DNA of 64,000 nt from Dasypus novemcinctus (taxonomy: Eukaryota; Chordata; Mammalia; Cingulata; Dasypodidae): contig NC_080677.1 of the NCBI RefSeq assembly GCF_030445035.2, forward strand, positions 155,869,169 through 155,933,168, read 5' to 3'. A model generated the notes under the pieces. It did no database searches. It was given only the letters and a program-made list of their open reading frames with translations, and was not told the origin of the DNA. Positions 53,616-64,000 of the stretch are shown one piece after another (the first letter of the stretch is position 1; each line of letters opens with the position of its first letter). The translations under genes and the position numbers were made by a program.

Positions 53616-56089
53616 AGAAGAAGGGTCTGAAGCCGGATGGTCAGTGCAATCATAGACGTATGCACCAGGCATGATGGGAGTTCAAGGGTCTGAGAGTGTG
53701 TTTGAGGTGTGTGCGTGAGCACACGTGAGTAAGGAAAGGCTTTCTGGAGATGAGATGTTTGCGTAAGTGGCTGCGCAGGAGGAGGAGCGGGTGAGCGTGA
53801 AGATCGGATGCTTCGTGACCATCTGCACAATCTCTGAACTCCACAGCAGAACAATTAGGTCCTTGGCTCCACTTGCTGGAGAGGTGAGGACCAACTCCGC
53901 TAATGAGAATCCGCCTTTTTTGCTCCCTTCCCTTAATCCTTTGTGCCTGGCAGGGCCGTGGGCTGGAGGTCGAGGAGGAGGCTCAAACCTCGCTGGGTGT
54001 AGCTGAAACGAGGCACAATCAATCGCAAATTTTTGATTAAGAACAGTGATAGCGTCACACCCAGTTTCCCAGAAGCTCTTTCTGCAGGGCGGGAGGAGGG
54101 CTCACTCCCATTTCCTGATGAGCAGGCCTGGGGAGGATTTCCTCCTGAAGTTATCTGCCCGTCTCCTTTGGCTGCGGTTGTCAGTGCCATGGTTCCGTCA
54201 GTTGGCTTAAAGATTTCTTCTTCCCAAGTTGCTGAGTGTTTTGGCCATGGCAGTTCTTTATGTAAATACCTAGCCAGGAAAGAGCCCCCCACAGCAAGAG
54301 AAGCTGCTTTGATTAAAGAAGGGGCAGGAAGTTCCTTCCTGAATTGTTAAAACCCTGCTGATCACACACTAGCTTTGTGCTGATTGCAAACCACTCCTTG
54401 GCAGATTCTGCTACATTTACCAGAATCCCTGTTAGATAACATTTTCCCAAAAATGATGTGAGAAGAGTCAAACAATGAAGCCTACCACCAGTTAACAGAG
54501 AAAAACTAAATCAATACACAACTTTTCATGCTTGCTTCTACAACTTCAGATAGAGAAGAAAAGAGCATACAACTTTCCCCCTAAGACAGAATTTTGAAGT
54601 AAAAAGTCAGCTTCCTTGACCTGATTGCACATATGTTAACTTTTTATGCTTGGTGCAATCTTTAAAAAAAATGCTTAAACAGTTTTAGAAAGATGTTCAT
54701 GCTGTAGAAAACTTAAGCAAGCAAAAGGAAGAAAAGAAGCAGCTCTCACAATTCCAGTGCTCAGAGATGACCCACATTAAAACAATTTTTCAGACTTCTT
54801 ATCTTGTGTGTATATATGTGTATGTATATATATATATAAAACAGGTGAGGAAAACAGTACTCACCAGTTTCTCTCAGGAGAGAGCTGTATGTGTTTGGAG
54901 GGAGTACACTGATATTGCCATCACACGAGGTTCCAAAGATAAACTCGAAACACTCTTCTAAGGAGAGCTGGTTCAGGTGGCTGCAGGGTCTTCCTGTAAT
55001 TGGGAATTGTGATCTGATCAATGGAGGATGCAGTTTAAGGAGAGGAGCTGGTGCTGAGCGGAATCCTAGTAAGTGATGGAGGGAAGAGGAATTGGAGGTC
55101 CATTTTGCGGTGGGGGGATAGGCTGAGCTGGGGCGGGGAGAAAGGAGATCAAGGGCAGGGAGGTAAAAACTCCCGAGTGTTTGCATGGTCTGGGAGGGCC
55201 GGTTTAAATCGTTTCATGTGAGATGTATATCGTGTCCTCTGGGATTCTCAAAAACTTTCAGGAAATTCTTCATCACTTGCAAGTGCTTTTGCGTGAGCAG
55301 ATTCTTTTCCTTTAGATGTAGGAGTCCCGCTAGCTGAATGTCCACATTCTGAGCCCCCCAGTTATGAAGTGCAAGCTAACTAGCAATGGAAACCTTCACT
55401 AACGTGCTCCCCACACCGTCAGTTGGTGCTAAATCACCTCGCCCCATTGTTACTTCAAAATTATATTTTCTGCAGGTTTTTTCTCTTCATCTGAAAATGA
55501 AGAAGCAGACTTTATCTCCACCCATTGTTTGGTCAGTCAGGTTTCCCATATGGAAGTTCAAGTGGAAAGAATGTTATTGCAGAGTGAATTTCAAATCTTG
55601 CAAAAGAGGTGGAATTTCCTGCAAGTGTTGAAAGGAGGTTGGAGAGCTGCTCAAGGCATCTGCTAAGTCACGGACACAATGGGATCTGGCAGTGAGACCA
55701 GTCAAGGAGAAAAGAGAAAGCTCACGGAGGATGACGCCATAGCTGTTTCTAAGAGTAGAAGCGCGCTCTTCCTGTCTTACCACATCTCACTCTCGAAGGA
55801 CCCGAGAAGCTCCTGCCGAAACTGATGGAGCTGCCCAATGACAGCCAAATGGGCCCGACTCAATGGATTCGTTGTGAAAATCAACAGCACAGCGAAGCGT
55901 GTCATAAATCTACTGTGGGTTCAACTGGCTCATGCTACCATTTTTAATACAGAGAGCACTAAATACAAAACGGGCAAAGAAACAATTTTAACCTACCTTG
56001 CACTAAGTGTCAGAAAAACTTATTTTCGTGGTTGTTGGCTTAGTTTTCCAAGATGAAGTTTGAGTCCATCTCTTCCTACTATTACAATA
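53616..56089. other. No recognised repeat or gene
   Basis: Unique-looking throughout, apart from a TG/TA run at 54807-54838. Several short open frames on both strands show no known domain. The stretch 53760-54060 has no repeat signature. Confidence 0.4.
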
Positions 56090-56455
56090 AATATTTTAAC
56101 TTATTATATAGAAAATCTAAAACATATACACACATAGAGGTAACTGTATACTGAGTTCCCGTGTATCCGTTACCTGGCTTGAACAATTATTAACTCCTAG
56201 CCAGTTTCTTTAAGTAAAGCTTTTGTTGAATAAGAATATATAAATACATAGAGGAGATTTAGAGAGGGTCTAAATCATAGTTGGATGGCTCAGATTTTCA
56301 CACCTTTAAATTCTGCTTAATCAGCACCCAGGTCATGAAATACATCCACACCGCAGTAGCCCCTGTCCCTTTGCATCCCCCGTAATGACCATCCTGAACT
56401 TCACCACCGCAGAGAGGGACGTGCGCAAATCTCGCCTCTCAAGGTCCATCACTAG
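56090..56455 (-). repeat. Old L1M 3' UTR (antisense)
   Basis: gttcccgtgtatccgttacc, gcttgaacaattattaactc, cagcacccaggtcatgaaat and tcccccgtaatgaccatcct give antisense old-L1 3' UTR text in the expected order. Confidence 0.55.
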
Positions 56456-56529
56456 CTCCCTTCCCCCCACGTCCTCTAGTTTCAGCTGAAAATATTTTGG
56501 GATGTAAGTTTAAAAAATATGTACTTGGG

Positions 56530-56946
56530 GGAAAGGACTTTGGCCCAGTGGTTAGGGCGTCCGACTACCACATGGGAGGTCCGCGGTTCAAGCCCTGGGC
56601 CTCCTTGACCCGTGTGGAGCTGGCCCGTGCGCAGTGCTGATGCGCGCAAGGAGTGCCCTGCCACGCAGGGGTGTCCCCCGCGTAGGGGAGCCCCACGTGC
56701 AAGGAGTGCACCCATAAGGAGAGCCGCCCAGCGCGAAGGAGGGAGCAGCCTGCCGAGGAATGGCGCCACCCACACTTCCCGTGCCACTGACGACAACAGA
56801 AGCCGACAAAGAAACAGACAAAGAAACAAGACACAGCAAAAAGACACAGAAAACAGACAACCGAGGGAGGGGAGGGGAATTAAATAAATAAAAATAAATC
56901 TTTAAAAAAAAAAAAGGGGGGGGGAAAGGTCAGCTTTCCTATAAAA
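56530..56946 (+). repeat. DAS-SINE with a 27-nt 3' transduction
   Basis: Same subfamily as 33047 (cggactttggcccagtgg-type head). The SINE body and A tail end at 56915. They are followed by 27 nt of non-SINE sequence (56916-56942, gggggggggaaaggtcagc and onward) and a second A run (56943-56950). The TSD is perfect over 18 bases, aaaaaatatgtacttggg at 56512-56529 and 56947-56964, and lies outside the second A run. So the extra 27 nt moved together with the SINE: Pol III read through to a later terminator or A run at the source locus. Confidence 0.9.
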
Positions 56947-56964
56947 AAAAAATATGTACTTGGG

Positions 56965-57123
56965 AGGTGGATGTGTCTCAAGCAGTTGAGTGCCCACCTA
57001 ACACACAGGAGGTCCTGGATTTGGTTCCCGGTGACTCCTAAAAAGAAGACAAGCAGACACAGAGAGCGAACAGCGAGCGCAAACAATGGGGCAGGGACAT
57101 ATAAAATGAATCTCTAAAAAAAA
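56965..57123 (+). repeat. Short DAS-type SINE (about 160 bp)
   Basis: tRNA-like head (A box TGTCTCAAGCA and B-box-like GGATTTGGTTCC) and then directly the tail part with agacaagcagacacagagag, without the central body. It ends in an A run at 57115-57123. Its 5' edge abuts the TSD of the copy at 56530. The region 57124-57848 after it shows nothing I recognise. Confidence 0.8.
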
Positions 57124-57861
57124 GGGGGGGACACTCTTGAAAGCATAACCATAAAACCATTATCAAATTTAAAATTAACTGTAATACCTTCATGTCAGCA
57201 AATATCCTGAAATATCCTGAACATAAACATGATTCCCTGGTTTCCACATGCATTTAAAAATTTTACATTTTGTTTGAATCATGCTCTGAATAAGATCCGT
57301 AACAAGTTCCTGAAGTTTCTTTTCATCTTAGATTCTCTTTCCACCCCACTCCCTCTCCAACCCCCTTCTCCCTTTTCCATCTTGCCAGTTTTTTGTTATT
57401 AAAGGGACTGGGTTGTTTTTCATGCAGATTTCCTCACTGTCTCACCTTCCTCATTGCATGCCTGTGCTGTATAAATTGGAAATTAAGTTCTGAGGTTTGA
57501 CCCGATTCAGGTTTGCTTTTATGGCAAGAGCTCTTCAGTGGTGGGTTAGGGTCCTCGCATCAGGGGCCACAAGCACCTGTCTCTTCTCACGGAGTTTAAC
57601 AGCCGTGGATGACCATTGCTTAGATTCAGGAAAGCAGCAATTTGCAAAATGATACTCTCTCACTTCTTGTTTGTTAGCCAAAAATACTTCTAAAAAGAGA
57701 AACTGCCCCTCAACAACTATTTGGTCATGCTGAGGTAGAGTTTATATAGGAAATGCAGAATAAATGCTTGGTTCTTTCCCTTTATCTACAGTTTTTTAAA
57801 AAATGGTTATTGGGCTTTTAAAATTTTTTAAAGTGTCATTGTGAACTAGTGGTGTGCTTTA

Positions 57862-58289
57862 TTTATTTATTTCTAAAGACTTATTTATTTATTTATTTTA
57901 TATTTATTTCTCTCCCCTCCCCCAGTTGTCTGCTCTCTGTGTCCATTCGCTGTGTGTTCTTCTGTGTCCACTCGTATTCTTGTCAGCAGCACCGGGAATC
58001 TGTGTCTCTTTTTGTTGTGTCATCTTTCTGCATCAACTCTCCATGTGTGTGGCACTCCTGGGCAGGCTGCACTTTTTTCGCTCTGGGCAACTCTCCTTGC
58101 GGGGCACACTCCTTGCATGTGGGGCTCCCCTAGGTGGGGGACACACCTGCGTGGCATGGCACTCCTTGCGTGCATCAGCACTGCTCGTGGGCCAGCTCAC
58201 CACACAGGCCAGGAGGCCCTTGGTTTGAACCTTGGCCCTCCCATGTGGTAGGCGGACGCTCTACCTGCTGAGCCAAATCCACTTCCCCT
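57862..58289 (-). repeat. DAS-SINE (antisense)
   Basis: Left T-rich part has (attt)n repeats, the antisense tail. The TSD is perfect over 13 bases: gtggtgtgcttta at 57849-57861 and 58290-58302. Confidence 0.95.
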
Positions 58290-58302
58290 GTGGTGTGCTT
58301 TA

Positions 58303-59130
58303 GTCTATTTTTAATGGGACCTTGCAATCTTATCTTCAAGTGGATTCACCTTGAGTGGGTCATTTCCCCACCAACCCTTACCCTGTGCAGGCCTCTGTCC
58401 ACCAGCAGAGCAGAGTAGGGAGACAGGCTTTTGAATGTTAGAGAGAGGACTTGACACACCTCTGGGTGCTGATGGGAGCAGCAGGATCTCAGGAGAGGCC
58501 TTTTGTTCAGGGAAGAGATTTCAGAAGGCACCTCTCAGTAACGCAGACGTCGGAGCCCCAGGTACCAAACGCCCTTTGCTGGAGAGGAGGCTTGTGAGTG
58601 GATTCTGGGAGGCTCCAGAGGAGCTGTGGTAAAGTGGCTGATCTCAATCCAGCGGCACATGCTAGGGACTTCCAAGACGGTCAGCCCTGTCAGGCAGGCA
58701 GGAGTCTGTCATGCACAAGGGAGAGAATATTCAAGCTGTTCAAACTCCATTCGAGGGAAGTCGAGGCAGGTTTGGCGGAGGGTCAGGCTTCAAGCTCAGG
58801 CCGGGAGATGGCTAAGGCCAAGGTGAAGATCTGACTGGGATTTCCGCCCACTTACTGCCCCAGCCAAAGCTCGGCCACCCTCTAGCTTGGTCTTGGCACG
58901 CAGCAGGTGCAGTGGGTTGGGTTTGCTAAGCCCTGTCCTTGGCGTTAGTTTCCTAGCGGGATGGGCTCGTGAGCACTGCAGCGGGAGCGCCGTGAACGGC
59001 TGCTTCTGGGGTCCCGTAGCCTCTGGCTGAGTTGTTGGGAGTCTGTTTCCGGGGGCAGAGCCCCACAAAGTGTGCCTTCACACACCGGGAACGTGTTCCC
59101 TCACACTTCTGGAGGCAGTTTGGCCCCACC
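58303..59130. other. No recognised feature
   Basis: Unique-looking sequence. Nothing I can name. Confidence 0.45.
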
Positions 59131-59541
59131 TTTTTAAAGATTTATTTTATTTCTTTCTTTCCCCTTCCCCAACCCCCATTGTCTGCTCTCTGTGTCCATT
59201 TGCTGTGTGTTCTTCTGTGTCTGCTGGCACCCTAGGTGGCACCCGGGAAAAATGTGTCTCTTTTTTTGTTGCGTCATCTTACTGTGTCAGCTCTCTGTGT
59301 GTGCAGTGCCACTCCTGGGTGGGCTGTGCTTTTTTCACGTGGGCGGCTCTCCTTGCAGGGTGCACTCCTTGCGTGTGGGACACCCTCATGCGTGGGCGCC
59401 CCTGTGTGATGTGGCACTCCTTGAGCGCGGCAGCTCTGAGCATGGGCCAGCTCACCACACGGGTCAGGAGGCCCTGGGTTTGAACCCTGGACCTCCCATA
59501 TGGTAGGCAGACGCTCTATCAGCTGAGCCACATCTGCTTCC
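59131..59541 (-). repeat. DAS-SINE (antisense)
   Basis: Full antisense copy from tttttaaagatttattttat to cacatctgcttccc. I found no clear TSD, so the ends are approximate; a deletion or a rearrangement at one edge may have removed it. Confidence 0.9.
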
Positions 59542-60178
59542 CTGTCCTCACTCTAATTAAGCCCATCTTCAAAGACCCTCTTTCCTCAGAGAGTCGCATT
59601 GGCGGGGCGAGGGCTTAGGGCTTGACCAGCCTTTGTGGTGGCGCGATGCAGCTTCCCTCACCCAGGAGAGGGCGACGGCCCCTTACCAGGAAAGGGTTCG
59701 ACAAACATTATTGACTAGAAATTTCATGAAAAAAAAAAAAAAACCACAAAAAACCAAAACAGCAACAAAAACCCCTGTGATTTCCTGAGCATGCCCACTG
59801 TGCTCCCAGGGATCTTATTTAACCTGCAAAACACACGTGACGCTGTGACCCGGATCCTTTCTTACAAAGGCAGAAAATGAGGCTTGGAGCCGCCCAGGAC
59901 TCGCAGGCTGGTGGAGCCGGCTCACGGCTGTCTCACGCCTGTCTGTGCAGCTTCCAGGAAAAGCCGGAGCTGCTTCCTGCGCTCCCAGCCCTCCACCTGG
60001 GCTTTCTGGAGCCCCCCACCCCCAGCCCCTTAGAGTCCTCCTCTAAGATGGCCTTGGGGGCCAGCGCCCCTGCCTCCAGGCTCCCTCCTGGCGTGGCTGC
60101 TATTCCCGGCGTAGCAGGTCTCACCCCAAGTGCCCCCGTGCCTCCTGACCGGTCTCCCTGCTTCCCCTCCTGATCCCG
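59542..60178. other. No recognised feature
   Basis: Unique-looking, GC-rich from 59880. An A-rich stretch with a 15-base A run sits at 59729-59775. Nothing I can name. Confidence 0.45.
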
Positions 60179-60190
60179 CTAAGTTTATTT

Positions 60191-60599
60191 ATTTATTTTT
60201 TAAAATTTATTTCTCCCCCGTCCCCCCTTCCCCAGTTGTCTGCTCTCTGTGTCCATTCGCTGTGTGTTCTTCTGTGTCTGCTTTCATTCCTGTCAGGCGA
60301 CTCCGGGAATCTGTGTCTCTTTTTTTTTGTTGCATCTTGCTGTGTCAGCTCTCCGTGTGTGCGGCGCCACTCCTGGGCGGGCTGCGCTTTCTTTGCGCTG
60401 GGCGGCTCTCCTTACGGGGCGCACTCCTTGTGCGTGGGGCTCCCCTATGCTGGGGATACCCCTGCGTGGCAGGGCACTCCTTGCGTGCATAAGCACTGCA
60501 CATGGGCCGCTCCACACGGGTCAAGGAGGCCCTGGGTTTGAACCCAGGACCTCCCATGTGGTAGACGGATGCTCTATCCATTGAGCCAAATCCGCTTCC
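60191..60599 (-). repeat. DAS-SINE (antisense)
   Basis: Full antisense copy. The TSD is perfect over 12 bases: ctaagtttattt at 60179-60190 and 60600-60611. Confidence 0.95.
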
Positions 60600-60611
60600 C
60601 TAAGTTTATTT

Positions 60612-61074
60612 TCAGCAAAGCAGCTCTAGGAAGCCTGTGCCAAGCAGAGCAAGTGCCTCCCCTGCGAAACCCTCCAGGGGTCCATCTCGGTTGGAGTAAG
60701 ATGGGACCCTCCCCGTGGCCGCAGGCCCTCTGTGGCTGCCTTGTCCCTTCTGCCAGCTCATCTTCCACCAGTCTCCCTGGCTGGTCCCGCCTCCCCAGCC
60801 CCCTTGCTGAGCTCTGCGGATGCCACGTGGGTCTGGCTGCGGGCCTCCTCCTGGCCGTGCCTGGGCCAGGGCACGGCTCCTCCAGCTCTCAGCAGGGCCT
60901 CCCGGACCACGCGATTTAAAATCCTGACTCTCCCATTCCCCGCCCCCAAGGTTTCCCCTCCCCCCCAGAGCTCCCTATTCCACCTTTCTTGATGTTTTTC
61001 TCTGTAGCATCAGCACTTTCTACCTTCCTAAATAATTTGCATATTTACTTTGTTTCTGTCTTCCCCATTAGAAT
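60612..61074. other. No recognised feature
   Basis: GC-rich unique-looking sequence. Open frames on both strands lack recognisable domains. Confidence 0.45.
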
Positions 61075-61232
61075 TTTTTTTTATCATGGTAAAATATATA
61101 TGACATAAAGTTTGCCAACTAACCACTTTAAAGTGTACAGATTTAGTGACAACATGACATTCATAATGTTCTCCAACCATCACCACTATCTAGTTCCTAA
61201 AACTTGTATCATCTCAAACAGAAACTCCTTGT
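61075..61232 (-). repeat. Old L1 3' UTR (antisense)
   Basis: atcatggtaaaatatatatg, actttaaagtgtacagattt and ctccaaccatcaccactatc are antisense L1 3' UTR text. 61233-61959 shows nothing I can name. The L1 at 62460 could be its continuation, interrupted by other sequence. Confidence 0.6.
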
Positions 61233-61959
61233 TAGAATTTAAGTTCCATGGGGCAGGAGCTTGAGTTGGGTTTGCTTACTGCTGAGCCTCAGTGTCTAGA
61301 ATAAACCCCCAGTAAAAGTCACTATTACAAAGACCCTCCAGTCTGGGAGGTTTGGCTGCCTGACCTGCCGCAGCCCACCTGGGCTCTGGGTCTAAACATC
61401 TGCATTTCCCCTTCCTCCCAAGAGGGGGCAGTGTGCTCTCCAGTGCCCAAGGATTTCACTGGCACCAGCTGGGGAGAAAGAGCCATCCTTGCTAAATTGG
61501 CCCCCGAGGACTTGTCAAAAGACCAAATGAAAGGCCTGTCCTTTCTTTTCCAGCTGAAGTCAGAGCAAATTAGTAATAATGTTTAAACACAGAAAATGAC
61601 ACCTAGTTAGCTATACCTTTAAAATAACATGCAAGAAGTTGTTGGAGGGATGCTTTTACGTAGTTGGGTAGTTGGTTAATTGTAGTTATTTAAATATTTT
61701 ACCCCTAATTCTCAGACACCTTTATGTCAGTTGGTTACTGGGCTAAAGGAAATAAAATAACTTTATCTCATGGACAAGACAATTTTGAAAATTGGAATTT
61801 CCTTTAGGGATTTTAAATCTTGAATCTTTCTTACAGCAAACAGTAAAGTAAGAATGCAATTCACATGGCTTTTAGCAGAAAAAGGAAATACTGTGACATT
61901 GGACATGTTTAATAACCATGTGAAACTCATTAAAGATTAAAGAGCAAAACAATTCAGTA

Positions 61960-62325
61960 AGCATTTATTGGGCCCCTCCTGTCTTTATATCACTATTCCA
62001 GGATCTTGGAAATAAAAAATGAATAAAACAATGCCACTGGTTTCAACGAACTTGCCAACAAATGGGGGTCAAAGAATCTATGCAACAAATTATAATACTA
62101 ACCAGAATAAAGTAGGAATTTTGATAGCAGCGCAAGCACAGTTACCATGCAGTTTGGATGCAGGATTAATAATTATAATCAGAGAAATTAGGGAAGACTT
62201 CCTGAAGAGGTGCCTCTAAGTCATGCCTTGAAAGAAGAGCTGGACATTGGTGGGCCGAGAAGGGGAAAAAAAGAGTTTTCCAAGCTATAGCTCTGGTATG
62301 ACCGGAAACCCAGAAGAGTGAGTGT
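61960..62325 (+). repeat. Ancient mammalian interspersed repeat
   Basis: gtaagcatttattgggcccc, then gaagacttcctgaagaggtg and agagttttccaagctatag follow the same order as the copy at 5205-5560. Confidence 0.6.
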
Positions 62326-62459
62326 GGAGCAATTTTTTGTGGGGCTGTGGATTAGTTTGGTGGGTTAGTTAGTTTCTTCTTTGCCCTTCTTGACCATCTG
62401 ATGTTTAAAAAAGCATTATATATATATATATATAAGCCTACTTAAGGTAAACCTAAGTC

Positions 62460-63662
62460 TACCACAGCCCTGCCCTTCGGTGATGGGAAGTGCTCACATT
62501 TACCCGTGTTTGCAAGGTTCATTCATGTTGAGGCATGTCCTAGAAATTCATTTCTTTTTATTGCCAAATCATATTCCATTATATGATTATGTCACATTTT
62601 GTTTATCCAATCACTATTTGATGGACATTTAGGTTGCATCTTTTGTCTATTATGAATAAAGCTGTTATGAACCTTCTTGCAAAAGTTTTTTGTGTGGGCC
62701 TTCTGTTTTCATTTCTCTTGGATGTACACCTAAGAGTGGACTTGCTGTATTATATGATAACTCTATGTTTAAACTGTTGAGGAACCACCAGGCGTTATCC
62801 AAAGTTGCTGCTCCGTTTTACACTTCCGCCAGCAGTGTGTGAAAGTTTTAATTTCTCCACATTCTAGCGGGCACTTGTTCTCATCTCCTTCATAGCCCTC
62901 CTGCTGGGTGTGAAGGTGTATCCTGTGGTTCTAATATGCATTTCTCCAATGACTAATGATGGTGAGCATCTTTTCATGTCCTTAAAGGCCATGCATATAT
63001 TTTGCATATATTTGCATATATTTTGGGGGGAAATGTCTATTTAGATTCTTTACCCATTTTTAAACTGGATGTTTTGTTCTGCTATTACAGAGCTGTAATT
63101 GTTCTTTATATATTCTAGATAGAAATCCCTTATTAGATAGATGATCTGTAAAATTTTCTTACACTCTGTGGATTGTACTTTTACTTTCTTGAAGGTATCC
63201 TTTGAAGCACAAGTTTTTCATTCTGATGAAGTGCAATTTATCCGTGTTGTCTTTTGTTGCTTGTGCTTTTGGTGTCATAGTTAAGAAACCATTGTCCAAC
63301 CTGTGGCCGTGAAATTTTACTACTTTATTTTCTTCTAAGAGCTTTATAGTTTTTGCTCTTACATCTAGTTCTACAATTCATTTCAAGTTAATTTTTGGTA
63401 TATGATGTGAGGAAGGGGTTCACTTTAATTCTTCTACAAATGTATATCCAGTTGTCCTAGCATTATTTTTTAAAAAATTTTATATTTTACCCACTGAACT
63501 ACCTTGGCACCCTTGTTGATAACCAATTGACCTTAAATGTATGGATTTATTTCTGGATTCTCAATTCTATGCCTTGATCTAACATATATATCCTCATTCC
63601 AGTACTATACTGTCTTGATTACTATAGTTTGTAGTAAGTTTTGAAATCAGGAATTTGAATCA
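62460..63662 (-). mobile_element. L1 ORF2 3' half (antisense)
   Basis: Antisense L1 text in the right order: attgccaaatcatattccat, tgatggacatttaggttgca, ttctgttttcatttctcttg (62701), atgactaatgatggtgagca-type text (62951), ctttatatattctagataga (63102), ttttggtgtcatagttaaga (63269), gtatggatttatttctggat (63539) and tactgtcttgattactatag (63608). It is broken by a small tandem at 62995-63025 (tttgcatatattttgcatat) and by many changes. No coding capacity. A TA run lies at 62416-62433. Confidence 0.85.
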
Positions 63663-63745
63663 TCACAACCCTCATTGCCATTATCATCACCACCACCACC
63701 ATTGTCATTGTTGCCACCATATTCATAGCCATTGCTACCACCACC
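63663..63745. repeat. Imperfect CAT/CCA-type trinucleotide repeat
   Basis: atcaccaccaccaccattgt and similar text made of cat, cca and att triplets over about 80 bp. Interrupted, so probably stable. On the minus strand it translates as a Gly/Asn/Asp-rich run that is not a gene. Confidence 0.75.
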
Positions 63746-63749
63746 ATAT

Positions 63750-63890
63750 CTGGCATTTATTGCACACTCACTATGTTCAGGGAACTGTGCTACGCCCTTA
63801 GTTTCTCCCTTAATACTCACAACCAATGAGGTAGGTAACACTAATATTCCTATTTTATGGAAGTATTAACTGAATCTTTGAAAGATTAAG
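63750..63890 (-). repeat. MIR-like repeat (antisense)
   Basis: tggcatttattgcacactca, aactgtgctacgcccttagt, aatgaggtaggtaacactaa and tcctattttatggaagtatt fit the outer part of antisense MIR text. Decayed. Confidence 0.55.
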
Positions 63891-63947
63891 TATCTCTTCA
63901 AAGTCTCTCAAGTAGAAAGAACTAAAGTCAAGAGTCAAATCCAGGTA

Positions 63948-64000
63948 AACGGACTTTGGCCCAGTGGTTAGGGCGTCCGTCTACCATATGGGAGGTCCGC
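63948..64000 (+). repeat. DAS-SINE head, cut by the window edge
   Basis: Starts aaacggactttggcccagtg followed by gttagggcgtcc, the same subfamily head as at 33047 and 56530. It has the A box TGGCCCAGTGG. The rest lies outside the window. Confidence 0.9.

Noticed and set aside
423-60584. Recurring Cys/Leu-rich peptides of similar sequence at many places (for example around 423, 7031, 37639, 57854, 59070, 60236 on the plus strand and 2255, 13849, 18748, 23237 on the minus strand)
   Set aside because: They are all translations of the antisense strand of DAS-SINEs. Their similarity is that of the repeat, not of a gene family.
1-64000. CRISPR array, operon, phage or bacterial gene cluster
   Set aside because: No regularly spaced repeats with unique spacers, no ribosome-binding-site-led gene runs; repeats and composition are mammalian.

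Overview
The window looks like nuclear DNA of a xenarthran mammal, most likely an armadillo (Dasypus or a close relative). The main clue is a family of about 400 bp SINEs with a tRNA-Ala-like head, a Pol III A box and B box, and an A-rich tail. This matches the DAS-SINE family described from the nine-banded armadillo. I count 19 copies, counting short forms and one cut by the window edge. Most have target-site duplications (TSDs) that can still be read. Old pan-mammalian repeats (MIR, L1M, MLT1-type LTRs, Tigger, hAT) lie between them. I see no intact protein-coding gene and no recognisable exon of a living gene. The window is intergenic or deep intronic.

Layout. 0-9.3 kb: DAS-SINEs, a G-rich minisatellite grown inside an ancient repeat, and a CpG-rich block beside it. 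9.3-14.3 kb: a MIR, a long (about 2.6 kb) minus-strand element that I take to be a xenarthran L1 3'-UTR-type sequence, a GGAA-rich microsatellite and a SINE. 14.7-17.7 kb: a U2 snRNA retropseudogene with a TSD, a 24-base G homopolymer, a second CpG-rich block and an MLT1-like LTR. 18-27.3 kb: an old minus-strand L1 broken up by an LTR and a SINE, several L1 3' ends, and a second old L1 split by another copy of the long element. 28.9-36.1 kb: a dimeric SINE, a decayed ERV-L-like pol fragment, an RPS20 processed pseudogene (minus strand), a SINE, and a YWHAE (14-3-3 epsilon) processed pseudogene whose 3' UTR appears split by an LTR that itself carries a SINE. 37.6-41.75 kb: a SINE and four same-strand MaLR-type LTRs, one nested in another. 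42.4-49.6 kb: a third, older copy of the long element, several MIRs, a hAT fragment, and a Tigger element inserted in a MIR. 51.8-53 kb: an internally deleted L1. 56-64 kb: L1 3' ends, nested SINEs with a probable 3' transduction, more DAS-SINEs, and an antisense L1 ORF2 end.

Nothing here works together as a pathway. What the window records is layered retrotransposition: L1 machinery mobilising SINEs, U2 RNA and two housekeeping mRNAs into a field of older repeats. The item most likely to be under-described is the long element present three times in colinear form (10.1, 26.5 and 42.4 kb). The dimeric DAS-SINE form and the SINE with a 3' transduction come next. All family names are from recognition by eye; no database search was run.
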